Part shown: piece by piece, positions 7,875-17,009 of the stretch | Layout of the letters: every line of letters starts with the position of its first letter | Numbering within the stretch: position 1 is the stretch's first letter | Assembly (NCBI GenBank): GCA_902776455.1 | Contig: CACYQI010000011.1 | Coordinates: 1 to 64,000, forward strand | Direction: 5' to 3' | Source: an uncultured Bacteroidales bacterium | Lineage (GTDB): Bacteria; Bacteroidota; Bacteroidia; Bacteroidales; Bacteroidaceae | Length of the DNA: 64,000 nt | Position numbers and translations under genes: made by a program | The notes under the pieces: generated by a model | What the model saw: the letters and a program-made list of their open reading frames with translations, nothing else | Databases searched by the model: none | What the model was told of the DNA's origin: nothing

Positions 7875-10149
7875 CCAAAACGACGATGGCTATGCCCTCA
7901 ACGTTTACGTCTTCAATCCCAACGAGCCCCAGCCCATCACCATCAGTCCGGCCACGGGCGGCGCAATGGCCAGCAATGTGCCATCGGCCAAGTTCAACGA
8001 GGTCATCACCCTGACCGAGACACACGAGAGAGGCTATACGCTCGAAAAAACCACCGCTGTTGATGCCAACGGTACGCCAGTGGCCATCAATGGCGGCACA
8101 TGGTACAACGCCGCAGCCAGCTTCATCATGCCCATCGCCGGAGTGACGGTAACGCCTCAGTTCACTACTGCCAGAACGGCCGAATACGGACTCTTCATCA
8201 ACATGCCCAAGGTAGGCACGCTCACCACCGACATCTGCAATGGCATCAAGTCCTTCAAGATCTATGACGACGGTGGCGCTGAAGAAAATTATTCCGACGG
8301 CTGCGACGGCTACCTCATGCTACAGGCACCCATTGGCTACAGGCTGAAGGTGACAGGTACCATAGCATCCGAAACCGGATATGACTACCTGAGCATCTAC
8401 GACGGCACTGAAGTCGATGAAGCAAAGTGCCTCCTCAAGGAGTTCAGCAGTCCCGACAGTAAAAACACAACAGATATTGGTGAGCATGGCAGCACTGCCC
8501 GCACCCTGCTGCTCTATTTCCGTTCAGACAGCAGCCAAAGCGCTGATGGTCTCGACCTTACAGTGGAACTCATCCCCATCACCTACACCCTGGCCTTCGA
8601 CAACGGACAGGCCGGAGCTACTGGCACCATGGCCATCACGGGTTCGATGGAGAGCATTACCCTGACCTACGACACTCCTCAGAACCTGCCCGCAATGGGC
8701 TTCAGCCGCACGGCCTACAACTTCCTCGGATGGAGTACCGCTGTTGATGGCGACGTCGCTTTTGCCGACAAGGCTGAGGTGGAGAACCTCGCCACAGAGC
8801 AAGATGCCATGGTAACCATCTACGGCAAGTGGCAGCCCATCGTCTATCCTATCACCTACGACCTCGCCGGTGGTGCCGTTGCTTCTGCCAACCCCGCTGA
8901 GTACACCATCGAGTCGGCCGACTTCACACTGGTCAACCCGACGAAGCTGGGCTACACCTTCACCGGATGGGAAGGCACCGACCTGACGGAGAAGACCGTA
9001 GCCGTGACCGTGACTACGGGCCACTACGGCGACCGCGCTTACACCGCCACTTGGGAGCCGAACCCCTATAAGGTACACTTCGACATCAATGGCGGCAACG
9101 GCGGTACAATGGCCGACCAGATCCATATCTACGACAGCGAGCTGGCACTTACTGAGAACGCCTTCACACGTACAGGCTACACCTTCAAGGAGTGGAACTC
9201 GAAGGCTGACGGCACAGGCACAGTCTACACCGATAAGCAGACCGTGAAGAACCTCACCTCCGTACGCGACGAGGTCATCACGATGTACGCACAGTGGACA
9301 CCGAACCCCTATCAGGTGGCTTTCAACGCCAACAACGGTACGGGCGAGATGGCAAACCAGAACTTCGTCTATGACGTCGCACAGAACCTGACGCAGAACG
9401 CCTTCACCCGCACCGGCTACACCTTCGATGGCTGGAACAGCAAGGCCAACGGCACCGGCAAGCCTTATGCCGACCAGCAGGAAGTGCTGAACCTGACCGC
9501 CGAGCGCGACAAGGTGGTGACGATGTACGCCCAGTGGAAGCCCATCGCCTATGCCATCACCTACAACCTCAACGGTGGTGAGGTGGCTACGGAGAACCCC
9601 GCGACCTATACCATCGAGACTCCCAACTTCACGCTGGTGAACCCGACCCGCGAGGGCTACACCTTCTTGGGCTGGACTGGTACCGACCTGCTGGATGTAA
9701 CGCAGGCCGTAACCATCGTGAAGGGCAGCATCGGCGACCGCACATACACCGCCAACTGGCAGCTCAACGAGTACAAGGTGACCATCGCCGCTACCGATAA
9801 CGGCTCCGTGGAGGCTTCAACGCTGACACCCTTGCATGGCGAGGACGTAGTGCTGACCATCACTCCTGTTCAGGACTACCTGTTGGAGTCGCTGACGGTA
9901 AACGGCGAGGACGTGACGGAACAGGTGGTTGAAGGCAAGTACACCATCGTGAGCGTGAAGGGTGACGTGACGGTAACAGCCACCTTCATGGAAGATCCTC
10001 TGGTAGGCATCGCAGCTGTGCAGGGGGCATCGCCGCTACACAAGCCCGTCTTCGACCTGCGTGGCAACAAGGTGGCCGACGAGTTCAACCCGAGGCGCCT
10101 GCATCGCGGTGTTTACATCGTTGAGGGCCGGAAGATTGTAATCAAGTAA
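7846..10149 (+). CDS. Large secreted repeat protein, C-terminal part (frameshifted)
   Basis: This continues the same protein after a one-base frameshift; its first Met (7846) lies inside a CUB module, so it is not a natural N-terminus. It completes CUB module 3 and module 4, then has five Listeria-Bacteroides repeats (InlB B-repeat type, with GYTFxGWxxKAxGTG and MYAQW signatures). A divergent repeat (VTIAATDNGSVEAS) follows, and a C-terminal tail VFDLRGNKV...GVYIVEGRKIVIK of the kind used as a type IX-like sorting signal in Bacteroidetes. Together the two halves would encode about 1,340 aa. Whether the break is biological or a sequence error cannot be decided here. Confidence 0.8.
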   Translation: MTIRFYSDGSQNDDGYALNVYVFNPNEPQPITISPATGGAMASNVPSAKFNEVITLTETHERGYTLEKTTAVDANGTPVAINGGTWYNAAASFIMPIAGVTVTPQFTTARTAEYGLFINMPKVGTLTTDICNGIKSFKIYDDGGAEENYSDGCDGYLMLQAPIGYRLKVTGTIASETGYDYLSIYDGTEVDEAKCLLKEFSSPDSKNTTDIGEHGSTARTLLLYFRSDSSQSADGLDLTVELIPITYTLAFDNGQAGATGTMAITGSMESITLTYDTPQNLPAMGFSRTAYNFLGWSTAVDGDVAFADKAEVENLATEQDAMVTIYGKWQPIVYPITYDLAGGAVASANPAEYTIESADFTLVNPTKLGYTFTGWEGTDLTEKTVAVTVTTGHYGDRAYTATWEPNPYKVHFDINGGNGGTMADQIHIYDSELALTENAFTRTGYTFKEWNSKADGTGTVYTDKQTVKNLTSVRDEVITMYAQWTPNPYQVAFNANNGTGEMANQNFVYDVAQNLTQNAFTRTGYTFDGWNSKANGTGKPYADQQEVLNLTAERDKVVTMYAQWKPIAYAITYNLNGGEVATENPATYTIETPNFTLVNPTREGYTFLGWTGTDLLDVTQAVTIVKGSIGDRTYTANWQLNEYKVTIAATDNGSVEASTLTPLHGEDVVLTITPVQDYLLESLTVNGEDVTEQVVEGKYTIVSVKGDVTVTATFMEDPLVGIAAVQGASPLHKPVFDLRGNKVADEFNPRRLHRGVYIVEGRKIVIK

Positions 10150-10199
10150 GCATGGAGCAGAACTGACTCCTGTTAGCTCTCTCTTGAACAGGACATCAT

Positions 10200-10233
10200 G
10201 CACTCTTCGCTCCGATATCGAAGCGAAGAGTGC
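10200..10233. repeat. Hairpin between repeat-protein gene and REP-type transposase
   Basis: Perfect 12-bp arms (10200-10211 and 10222-10233) enclose a loop that is itself palindromic (CGATATCG). It may terminate the upstream gene or, given the adjacent REP-type transposase, be a hairpin that enzyme recognises. The second idea is an inference. Confidence 0.6.
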
Positions 10234-10320
10234 TCGTTTATATTGTCCTCTGCAAGCTCCTTCAAAAGCCATGATGACACATATTTTGGTGCAAAGTTTG
10301 GTGTTGTGGAGAAAAAAGGT

Positions 10321-10328
10321 TATCTTTG
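10321..10328 (+). promoter_or_regulatory. -7 box (TATCTTTG) for the transposase gene
   Basis: A perfect TAnnTTTG box 28 nt before the ATG at 10357. It excludes the more upstream in-frame starts. Confidence 0.65.
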
Positions 10329-10356
10329 CAGGCACAAACACACATTTAGGCACGAC

Positions 10357-11544
10357 ATGAGCACTCAGGCGATGGACAAAGATCAGGTGAAACGACGTCC
10401 GGTCGATACCACGCGGCACCACCGTGAAAACGGATGGGACTACCGGGGACGTGCCATCTATCACTTCACCCTTCCTGTGGAGGCACGCTATCCGCTGTTC
10501 GGGGTTCTGGAGGGCGAGAGCGCGGAAAAGGCTTTCGTCAGGCTGAATCCATTTGGCCGACAGGTGTGCCGGATGCTGAGCGGGCTGGCACAGTTCTACG
10601 AAAAGAAAGGGTATGCGCTGAAGGTGTTGACACAGATGGTGATGCCCGACCATGTGCATTTGGTGATTCAAGTGCTCGAGCCTCTGCCGCAAAGCATCGG
10701 GGCGGTGGTCAGAGGGTTCAAGAGCGCGTGCACAAAGATTTACAAGGAAGAGTATTTTTGTAGCGGCGAGAACGCCGCTAAAGTGCACGGGGAGGGAAAC
10801 CCTAGAGGCGAGAACGCTGCTAAAGTGCACGGAAAGGGGGAGAAGGCCCCTATGCATTTTACCCGCATTTTTGCGGGCAGGGGCAGCATCTGGCAGCAGG
10901 ACCCGGCCTATTACCATGAGCGCATACTTCACGCGCCAGGCCAGTTGCGCCGGATGATTGACTACGTGAAGGACAACCCCCGCCGCCTTTGGCTCAAGAC
11001 AAGGAACCCCGACCTCTTCCGCCTGCACAGACACACGGAAGTCAACGGCTTGTCGTTTACCTCGATGGGCAATCACTTCCTCCTCGACTGGCCAGACCGA
11101 CAGGCGGTGGAAGTGTCGCGAAGCGCCGTTGCCAATCAGGTGGAAGAACGGCTGCGGACGGTGCTGGCGGCGGCTCACAACGGGGCGGTCACTTACACGG
11201 CAGCCATCAGCAAGGGCGAGCAACACATTGCCCGGGCTTTGCGGGAGCAAGGCTACCCGATGGTTGTTCTTCTTGGCGACGGTTTCCCCAAGGAAGGCTC
11301 GCCCCACGAACGTTACTACAAGCCCGGTGGCGTCTATTTCGAGGCGTGTTCGAAGGGGCAGCTGTTGCTCTTGGAACCCACCGAGCAGGTTTTCCTTGAT
11401 GCCGGCATCCAATCGGCCGTCCAGGAGACTTTGCACCGCAAAGCAGAGGCACGCCATTTGAGCTATGTGCCCATTTCTGCGACAGCCCAGCGTTATCACT
11501 TTGTGGCACTCAACGAAATTGCCAACCGATTATCTATAACATAA
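10357..11544 (+). CDS. REP-associated tyrosine (Y1/HUH) transposase with C-terminal extension
   Basis: A 395-aa single-strand DNA nuclease-like protein of the Y1_Tnp/REP-associated family. The HUH motif is in MVMPDHVHLVI near residue 95. The catalytic-tyrosine helix is probably IDYVKDNPRRLW, preceded by SIWQQDPAYYHERI. Between them is an inserted stretch (residues about 133-178) made of a 42-bp in-frame tandem duplication (GENAAKVHG twice) and a nested hairpin. The C-terminal 190 residues (KGEQHIARALREQGYPMVVL, then CSKGQLLLLEP) look like a Rossmann-type DprA-like fold, by resemblance only. No terminal inverted repeats are seen, so it behaves as a domesticated or single-copy gene rather than a standard IS. 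Confidence 0.8.
   Translation: MSTQAMDKDQVKRRPVDTTRHHRENGWDYRGRAIYHFTLPVEARYPLFGVLEGESAEKAFVRLNPFGRQVCRMLSGLAQFYEKKGYALKVLTQMVMPDHVHLVIQVLEPLPQSIGAVVRGFKSACTKIYKEEYFCSGENAAKVHGEGNPRGENAAKVHGKGEKAPMHFTRIFAGRGSIWQQDPAYYHERILHAPGQLRRMIDYVKDNPRRLWLKTRNPDLFRLHRHTEVNGLSFTSMGNHFLLDWPDRQAVEVSRSAVANQVEERLRTVLAAAHNGAVTYTAAISKGEQHIARALREQGYPMVVLLGDGFPKEGSPHERYYKPGGVYFEACSKGQLLLLEPTEQVFLDAGIQSAVQETLHRKAEARHLSYVPISATAQRYHFVALNEIANRLSIT
10765..10883 (+). repeat. In-frame tandem duplication plus hairpin inside the transposase gene
   Basis: GGCGAGAACGC-GCTAAAGTGCACGG occurs at 10765-10790 and 10807-10832 (42-bp period, one mismatch). It is followed by a nested inverted repeat, GCCCCT...CCCGC-attttt-GCGGG...AGGGGC, ending at 10883. 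All of it stays in frame with the gene. Confidence 0.7.
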
Positions 11545-11574
11545 TATACAATATTAACACATAAACTGAAAAGA

Positions 11575-13251
11575 ATGACAGAATTCAAGTATGCCCCAAT
11601 GTTCCAGATGGGCGAGGACAAGACAGAGTACCGTCTTCTCACGAAAGAAGGCGTCACCGTAAGTGAGTTCGAGGGAAAGGAAATCGTGAAAGTATCCCCC
11701 GAGGCGCTGACACTTCTGGCTCAGCAAGCTTTCCACGACGTGGAGTTCATGTTGCGCCGCGAACACAACCTGCAGGTGGCTCAAATTCTTAAGGACCCCG
11801 ATGCCAGCGAGAACGACAAGTACGTCGCCCTCCAGTTCCTGCGCAATGCCGAGACTGCCTGCAAGGGCATCCTGCCTTTCTGCCAGGACACCGGCACAGC
11901 CATCATTCACGGCGAGAAGGGACAACAGGTTTGGACAGGCTTCGAGGACGAGGAAGCACTCTCCCGCGGCGTGTTCAACACGTTTACGCAGGACAATCTC
12001 CGCTATTCGCAGAACGCACCGCTCAATATGTACGACGAAGTCAACACGAAGTGCAACCTGCCTGCCCAGATTGACATCGAGGCAACGGAGGGTGCTGAGT
12101 ACCGTTTCGTCATGGTTGCCAAGGGCGGCGGCTCGGCCAACAAGACCTACTTCTACCCCATGACGAAAGCCACCATCCAGAACGAAGGCACGCTGCTGCC
12201 TTTCCTCGTGGAGGAGATGAAGCACCTCGGCACAGCTGCCTGCCCGCCCTACCACATCGCTTTCGTCATTGGCGGCACCAGCGCAGAGAAGAACCTGCTG
12301 ACGGTCAAGCTGGCGAGCATCAAGTATTACGACTCCCTGCCCACCACGGGCGACGAGACGGGACGCGCTTTCCGCGACATCGACCTGGAGAATAAACTTC
12401 TCGAAGAAGCCCACAAGATTGGCCTTGGCGCACAGTTTGGCGGCAAGTATCTTGCCCACGACATCCGCGTCATCCGCCTGCCGCGTCACGGCGCAAGCTG
12501 TCCCATCGGCATGGGCGTAAGCTGTTCGGCCGACCGAAACATCAAGGCAAAGATCAACAAGGACGGCATTTGGCTGGAGAAGATGGACGATTGCCCCGGC
12601 GAACTCATTCCCGAGGAGTTGCGTCTGCCGGGCGAGGGTGGCAAGGGCATTGAGATTGACCTCGACAAGGGCATCGATGCCGTGCGCAAGGAACTCAGCA
12701 AGTACCCCGTCTCGACCCGCGTCAACCTGAAGGGCACCATCATCGTGGCACGCGACATCGCCCATGCCAAGTTGAAGGCCCGTCTCGATGCAGGCGAAGG
12801 CATGCCGAAGTACTTCAAGGACTATCCCATCCTCTACGCCGGCCCTGCCAAGACGCCGGAGGGCTATCCTTGCGGTTCGATGGGTCCCACCACGGCCAAC
12901 CGCATGGACCCCTACGTCGATGAGTTCCAGGCAAATGGCGCTTCCTTAGTGATGATAGCAAAGGGCAACCGCACGCAGCAAGTGACGGATGCCTGCAAGA
13001 AGCATGGCGGCTTCTACCTCGGCACCATTGGCGGCGTGGCAGCCGTCCTCTCGCAGTCGAGCATCAAGAGCATCGAGTGCGTGGAGTATCCCGAACTCGG
13101 CATGGAGGCCATCTGGAAGATAACCGTCGAAGACTTCCCCGCCTTCATCCTCGTCGATGACAAGGGCAACGACTTCTTCAAGCAGCTGAAGCCCTGGTGC
13201 CACGGGTGCAAAAGTTTAAAACTCAATGAGTTAAATAGAGAGAAAAAGTGA
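11575..13251 (+). CDS. Fumarate hydratase, class I (Fe-S dependent)
   Basis: A 558-aa oxygen-sensitive class I fumarase converting fumarate and malate in the TCA branch; in Bacteroidales it works in the reductive direction towards succinate. The alpha domain includes [13 protein letters not shown], with one cluster cysteine, and [11 protein letters not shown]. The other cluster cysteines are likely in [15 protein letters not shown] and [14 protein letters not shown]. The beta domain has [16 protein letters not shown]. Length and order of the fused alpha-beta halves are normal. It starts 30 nt after the transposase gene. The last residues ([13 protein letters not shown]) look like a low-conservation tail. 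Confidence 0.95.
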   Translation: MTEFKYAPMFQMGEDKTEYRLLTKEGVTVSEFEGKEIVKVSPEALTLLAQQAFHDVEFMLRREHNLQVAQILKDPDASENDKYVALQFLRNAETACKGILPFCQDTGTAIIHGEKGQQVWTGFEDEEALSRGVFNTFTQDNLRYSQNAPLNMYDEVNTKCNLPAQIDIEATEGAEYRFVMVAKGGGSANKTYFYPMTKATIQNEGTLLPFLVEEMKHLGTAACPPYHIAFVIGGTSAEKNLLTVKLASIKYYDSLPTTGDETGRAFRDIDLENKLLEEAHKIGLGAQFGGKYLAHDIRVIRLPRHGASCPIGMGVSCSADRNIKAKINKDGIWLEKMDDCPGELIPEELRLPGEGGKGIEIDLDKGIDAVRKELSKYPVSTRVNLKGTIIVARDIAHAKLKARLDAGEGMPKYFKDYPILYAGPAKTPEGYPCGSMGPTTANRMDPYVDEFQANGASLVMIAKGNRTQQVTDACKKHGGFYLGTIGGVAAVLSQSSIKSIECVEYPELGMEAIWKITVEDFPAFILVDDKGNDFFKQLKPWCHGCKSLKLNELNREKK

Positions 13252-13305
13252 AAAGTATAATCGAGGTTTCGGCTGTGCGCGAAAGCCTGTGCTAATTCGG
13301 CTTGA

Positions 13306-13373
13306 ACAGAGTTCTGACAATAATGGTTAAGCATTCTGCCCATAATGGTTAAGCATTATTTTCAGAACTCTGT
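13306..13373. repeat. Hairpin with internal direct repeats
   Basis: Perfect 12-bp arms (ACAGAGTTCTGA at 13306-13317, its complement at 13362-13373) enclose two exact copies of ATAATGGTTAAGCATT (13320-13335 and 13342-13357). It sits between fumarase and the redox operon, and could terminate the former or be a binding site for regulation of the latter. Confidence 0.6.
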
Positions 13374-13417
13374 AACATCACGACAGACCCCCCGAAACTT
13401 AAAAGTTTGGATAAGAT

Positions 13418-13912
13418 ATGGTAAAGAACATTATTCTTGCCTTGACATTGGCCTTTGTCTTTTCCTGGAACAAGGCAAAGGCTCAGTTGCCGGCAGTCAC
13501 CCTGAAGACCATGAATGGCGTAGAGGTTCGCACCGATACCCTTTCAAACGGAGGCAAGCCATTCATCATCGACTTCTTCGCCACTTGGTGTAAGCCCTGC
13601 AACCGCGAGTTGGACGCAATCAGCGAGGTTTATGAGGAGTGGCAGGAAGAGACCGGCGTGAAAATCATTACAGTCAGCATCGACCAAGCCCAGAACATCA
13701 ATAAGGTGAAGCCCTTGGTGAGCAATCATGGTTGGGAGTATGAGGTGCTGCTCGACCCGAACAGCGACTTCAAACGTGCCCTTGGCTGTCAGACGATTCC
13801 CTATACACTTATTGTGGATGGCAAGGGAGAGATTGTCTATAAGCACAATGGCTATACCGATGGTGCTGAGACAGAACTCATCGAAAAAGTCAGGGAACTG
13901 CTAAAGAAATGA
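13418..13912 (+). CDS. Periplasmic thioredoxin-like protein (TlpA/redoxin family)
   Basis: A 164-aa exported thioredoxin-fold protein. The signal peptide ends near AKAQ (residue 23). The active site is WCKPC (Cys58, Cys61), and the cis-Pro loop is TIPYTLIV. It probably keeps or transfers thiols in the periplasm. It is the first gene of a five-gene run (13418-18818) that includes two further CxxC proteins. Its stop overlaps the next start by 4 nt (ATGA), indicating translational coupling. Confidence 0.9.
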   Translation: MVKNIILALTLAFVFSWNKAKAQLPAVTLKTMNGVEVRTDTLSNGGKPFIIDFFATWCKPCNRELDAISEVYEEWQEETGVKIITVSIDQAQNINKVKPLVSNHGWEYEVLLDPNSDFKRALGCQTIPYTLIVDGKGEIVYKHNGYTDGAETELIEKVRELLKK

Positions 13913-15558
13913 AGAGACTTCTGGCTTATCTGTTTGCTTGGTGCAGCATCCTTGCCTGCAACGCTTGGAAATGGAAAGGCGTCACATTCTCAGGCAGTGT
14001 CCAGAGCGACATGCTTGTTCCGCGGCACGACAGCGGTACAGGTGCTGAGAAGACGGGCGACTTCCTGACCAACACCTATGCCGACCTCATGCTGCAAAGC
14101 AAGTATGTCGATGGCGGCGTTCGCTTCGAGTTCCTGCAATTCCCTCTTCCCGGCTTTGAGAAGGATTTCAAAGGCTGGGGCGTACCCCATTTCTGGGTAA
14201 AGGGCAGAGTAGGGAAGTTCGAGCTGACCGGTGGCACGTTCTACGAACAGTTCGGCTCGGGCTTCATCCTCCGCACCTATGAGGAGCGCTTCCTCGGCAT
14301 CGACAATTCCCTGCTTGGAGGCCGTGTCGTGGTGAAGCCCATCAAAGGTGTCACGCTGAAAGCGCTATGCGGCGTGCAGCGTCGCTACTGGAAATGGAAC
14401 AAGTCGGTCATCAGCGGAGCCGATGCCGAGATAAATCTCGAGGAGTTCTTTCCCGCGTTGCAGAGAAGCGAAACGAACATCATGCTTGGCGGTTCGTGGG
14501 TAAACAAGTATGAGAAGAACGAAGAAAAGGTTTACGTCTCTCCGATCTATCGTCTGCGCTTCCCCAAGTTCGTCAATGCCTGGGATGTTCGGGTGAACTT
14601 CACCCGTGGCCCCTGGAGCGTGCTGGGCGAATATGCGTGGAAGAGCGACGACCCATCCTTTGCCAACCAGTATATATACAAGAAAGGCTCTGCCGTCATG
14701 CTCTCCGGCTCGTATTCCCAGAACGGACTGAGCGTCCTGCTTCAGGCCAAACGCTCGGAAAACATGTCGTTCAAAAGCACAAGCGACGTCTCCAAAGCCA
14801 ACGGCATCTCTTCTGCCATCAACCATTTGCCTGCCTTTACCCAGGATCAGACATACGCCCTTGCCGCTCTCTATCCATACGCCACGCAGCTGGCCAACGG
14901 CGAATGGGCGTACCAGGCAGAGATAGGTTACAACTTCAAGCGCAAGACGCTGCTGGGAGGAAAGTACGGCATGAATGTGAAGGCAAATTTCTCGTACGTC
15001 CGAGCCATCGACCGCCAGTTCTACGACAAGAACGACCTGATAGCACAGACCAGAGGCTACACCTCCAAGTTCTTCAAGTGGGGCGACCAAACCTATTACC
15101 GCAGCTTCGACTTCACCGTGACCCGCAAGCTGTCGAAGGCTCTTAAGCTCAGCCTAATGTACTTGAACCAGCAATACAACCAGTTGGCTGTTGAAGGACA
15201 TGGCGGCATGGTAAACTCCAACATCTTCATCGCCGATGGCAAATATCAGTTCTCGCCAAAGGTGACACTGCGCTGCGAACTGCAATACCTGTTGACAAAG
15301 CAAGACCAGGGCGATTGGGCGTACGGATTGCTGGAGCTTTCATTGGCACCGCACTGGATGATTACCGTCAGCGACATGTGGAACTGTGGCGGGACGAAGC
15401 TGCACTATTATCAGGGACTCGTCACCTATAACATTCGCCAGCACCGCATTCAGGCGGGCTACGGCCGCACCCGTGCAGGCTACAACTGTTCGGGCGGCGT
15501 GTGTCGCTATGTGCCGGCCTCAACGGGCTTTACCCTCTCGTACAATTACAACTTCTGA
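13909..15558 (+). CDS. DUF6029-like outer-membrane beta-barrel protein
   Basis: A 549-aa exported protein, probably an outer-membrane beta-barrel: a hydrophobic signal (LLAYLFAWCSILACNA), then alternating amphipathic strands rich in aromatic residues, ending TGFTLSYNYNF with a terminal Phe as in barrel proteins. The RYWKWNK region and the FxxGxFYEQFGSG-like segment fit the DUF6029 family found with Omp28-like genes. Function unknown. It is translationally coupled to the thioredoxin gene upstream and followed after 4 nt by an Omp28-like lipoprotein, so the products probably act together in the envelope. Confidence 0.8.
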   Translation: MKRLLAYLFAWCSILACNAWKWKGVTFSGSVQSDMLVPRHDSGTGAEKTGDFLTNTYADLMLQSKYVDGGVRFEFLQFPLPGFEKDFKGWGVPHFWVKGRVGKFELTGGTFYEQFGSGFILRTYEERFLGIDNSLLGGRVVVKPIKGVTLKALCGVQRRYWKWNKSVISGADAEINLEEFFPALQRSETNIMLGGSWVNKYEKNEEKVYVSPIYRLRFPKFVNAWDVRVNFTRGPWSVLGEYAWKSDDPSFANQYIYKKGSAVMLSGSYSQNGLSVLLQAKRSENMSFKSTSDVSKANGISSAINHLPAFTQDQTYALAALYPYATQLANGEWAYQAEIGYNFKRKTLLGGKYGMNVKANFSYVRAIDRQFYDKNDLIAQTRGYTSKFFKWGDQTYYRSFDFTVTRKLSKALKLSLMYLNQQYNQLAVEGHGGMVNSNIFIADGKYQFSPKVTLRCELQYLLTKQDQGDWAYGLLELSLAPHWMITVSDMWNCGGTKLHYYQGLVTYNIRQHRIQAGYGRTRAGYNCSGGVCRYVPASTGFTLSYNYNF

Positions 15559-15562
15559 CAAT

Positions 15563-16351
15563 ATGTTTCGACATTATACATTATATATTATAATATATGG
15601 CATTTGCCTGACGCTTCTTGCTTGCGACCATATCGCCGAGGACGAGCGTCTGATTTACGAGAAGCCAGAACCTGCGCAACGCGTTGTGTTGCTTGAGGAC
15701 TTCACCGGACAGAGGTGCGTCAATTGTCCGAAGGCAACGGAAGTCATCGAGCAGTTGCAGGAGACTTATGGCGACAACATTGTGGCCGTAGGCATTCATG
15801 GCGGGCCGCTCGCTTTTGCCGGCAACGCAAAAGTAGTTGGCCTCAAGACAGACATCGGCGATGCCTACTACAAACATTGGAATCTGGAATACCAGCCTGT
15901 CGGGTTGGTCAACAGACATGCTCCTGCCGATTATCCCGAGTGGGCTGCTGCCGTAAAGGAAGAACTTGCCAAGCCTGCGCCGTTGCTCCTTTCCGGTAAG
16001 GCAGTTCTTGCCGATGACGTCATCACCATTGACATTTCTGCCGAGGGCAATGACGGAACTGTTGTCGGTAAGCTTCAGGTTTGGGTTCTCGAAGACGGCA
16101 TCCAGACGCTCCAGCTTATGCCGGACGGCAAACCCAATCAGCAATACACCCACAACCATGTGTTCCGCACAGCCGTCAATGGTGCGTGGGGCGAGGACTT
16201 CAGCATCGAGGAAGCCAAATCCGAACAGCGCTCCATGACGCAAACATTAGAGCCGAATTGGAACAGAGAGCACCTGAGCATCGTCGCCTTCGTCTATAAT
16301 GACAGCGGCGTACAGCAGGTTGCAAAGATAAATGTAGAACAACAACCATAA
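15563..16351 (+). CDS. Omp28-related lipoprotein with CxxC thioredoxin-like site
   Basis: A 262-aa lipoprotein: signal MFRHYTLYIIIYGICLTLLA, then Cys21 as the lipidated residue. The core matches the Omp28 family with EDFTGQRCVNCPKA (Cys52, Cys55), a thioredoxin-like CxxC site, followed by an Ig-like half ending KINVEQQP. The frame is open further upstream but that part overlaps the barrel gene, so the ATG at 15563, 4 nt after its stop, is chosen. The last base of its stop is the first base of the ATG at 16351. Confidence 0.88.
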   Translation: MFRHYTLYIIIYGICLTLLACDHIAEDERLIYEKPEPAQRVVLLEDFTGQRCVNCPKATEVIEQLQETYGDNIVAVGIHGGPLAFAGNAKVVGLKTDIGDAYYKHWNLEYQPVGLVNRHAPADYPEWAAAVKEELAKPAPLLLSGKAVLADDVITIDISAEGNDGTVVGKLQVWVLEDGIQTLQLMPDGKPNQQYTHNHVFRTAVNGAWGEDFSIEEAKSEQRSMTQTLEPNWNREHLSIVAFVYNDSGVQQVAKINVEQQP

Positions 16352-16356
16352 TGCTT

Positions 16357-16974
16357 ATGAAAAAAATCATTACACTCATCCTTTCGTTGACGGCCGTCCT
16401 CGCCTCCTGGGCTCAGGGGTTCGTGTTTCAATACCAAGGTCAAAGCCTTGCAGATGGAGCGACCGTCATCATTGCTGCCGAAGAGGACCTGTTCGGCGAC
16501 CTGTCGTGCGAGACAAACAACCCGATGAATCCCGACGACGGACTGATACTGAAACTCTTGACCACCACTTCGGCCACCGCATCGGCCACCTTGCAAATCT
16601 CCTACAACTCGCTCGACGCTAACGTCCTGCAATGGTGCATGGGAGATGGATGTATGCCTCTCGACAACTTGGCGTCGGTCACCAAACGCTTTACCGTGAG
16701 GAATGGCAGCGAGCAAGTACAGTTCGATGCAGTCGGCATCCAGAGCGAAGGATACCTTTCGGCCACACTCAAAGTAACAATCGGGCTGGAGTCGCATCAA
16801 GTGAACATCATGTTTGCCAATGGCGATGTCGATGCTATTCAGGCGCTTCCCCAAAGCAGAGGAACCCACCGCACTTACTATGACCTTCATGGCCGTCGCC
16901 TGCAAACCCCGTCGGCAGGCGGACTGTATATCATAAAGGACGGAGAGCAAGTTCGAAAAGTAGCAATACAATAA
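16357..16974 (+). CDS. Secreted protein with C-terminal sorting-like tail, function unknown
   Basis: A 205-aa exported protein. A signal peptide (MKKIITLILSLTAVLASWAQ) precedes about 140 residues of beta-rich sequence with no family I recognise. It ends in YYDLHGRRLQ...GGLYIIKDGEQVRKVAIQ, the Tyr-Asp-Leu-x-Gly-Arg-Arg type of C-terminal tail often annotated as a type IX-like sorting domain. An ATG at 16351 two codons upstream overlaps the previous stop and could be the start; 16357 gives the more usual MKK signal. Fourth gene of the redox/envelope operon. Confidence 0.78.
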   Translation: MKKIITLILSLTAVLASWAQGFVFQYQGQSLADGATVIIAAEEDLFGDLSCETNNPMNPDDGLILKLLTTTSATASATLQISYNSLDANVLQWCMGDGCMPLDNLASVTKRFTVRNGSEQVQFDAVGIQSEGYLSATLKVTIGLESHQVNIMFANGDVDAIQALPQSRGTHRTYYDLHGRRLQTPSAGGLYIIKDGEQVRKVAIQ

Positions 16975-17009
16975 ATAATTTTTCTATTAACTAACTTCAT
17001 TCATTCATT

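Noticed and set aside
10036..11499. 487-codon minus-strand frame over the REP-type transposase
   Set aside because: The plus strand has HUH and tyrosine motifs and a promoter box.
11554..12765. 403-codon frame antisense to fumarase
   Set aside because: Shadow of a highly conserved gene; composition is the reverse complement of strong codon bias.
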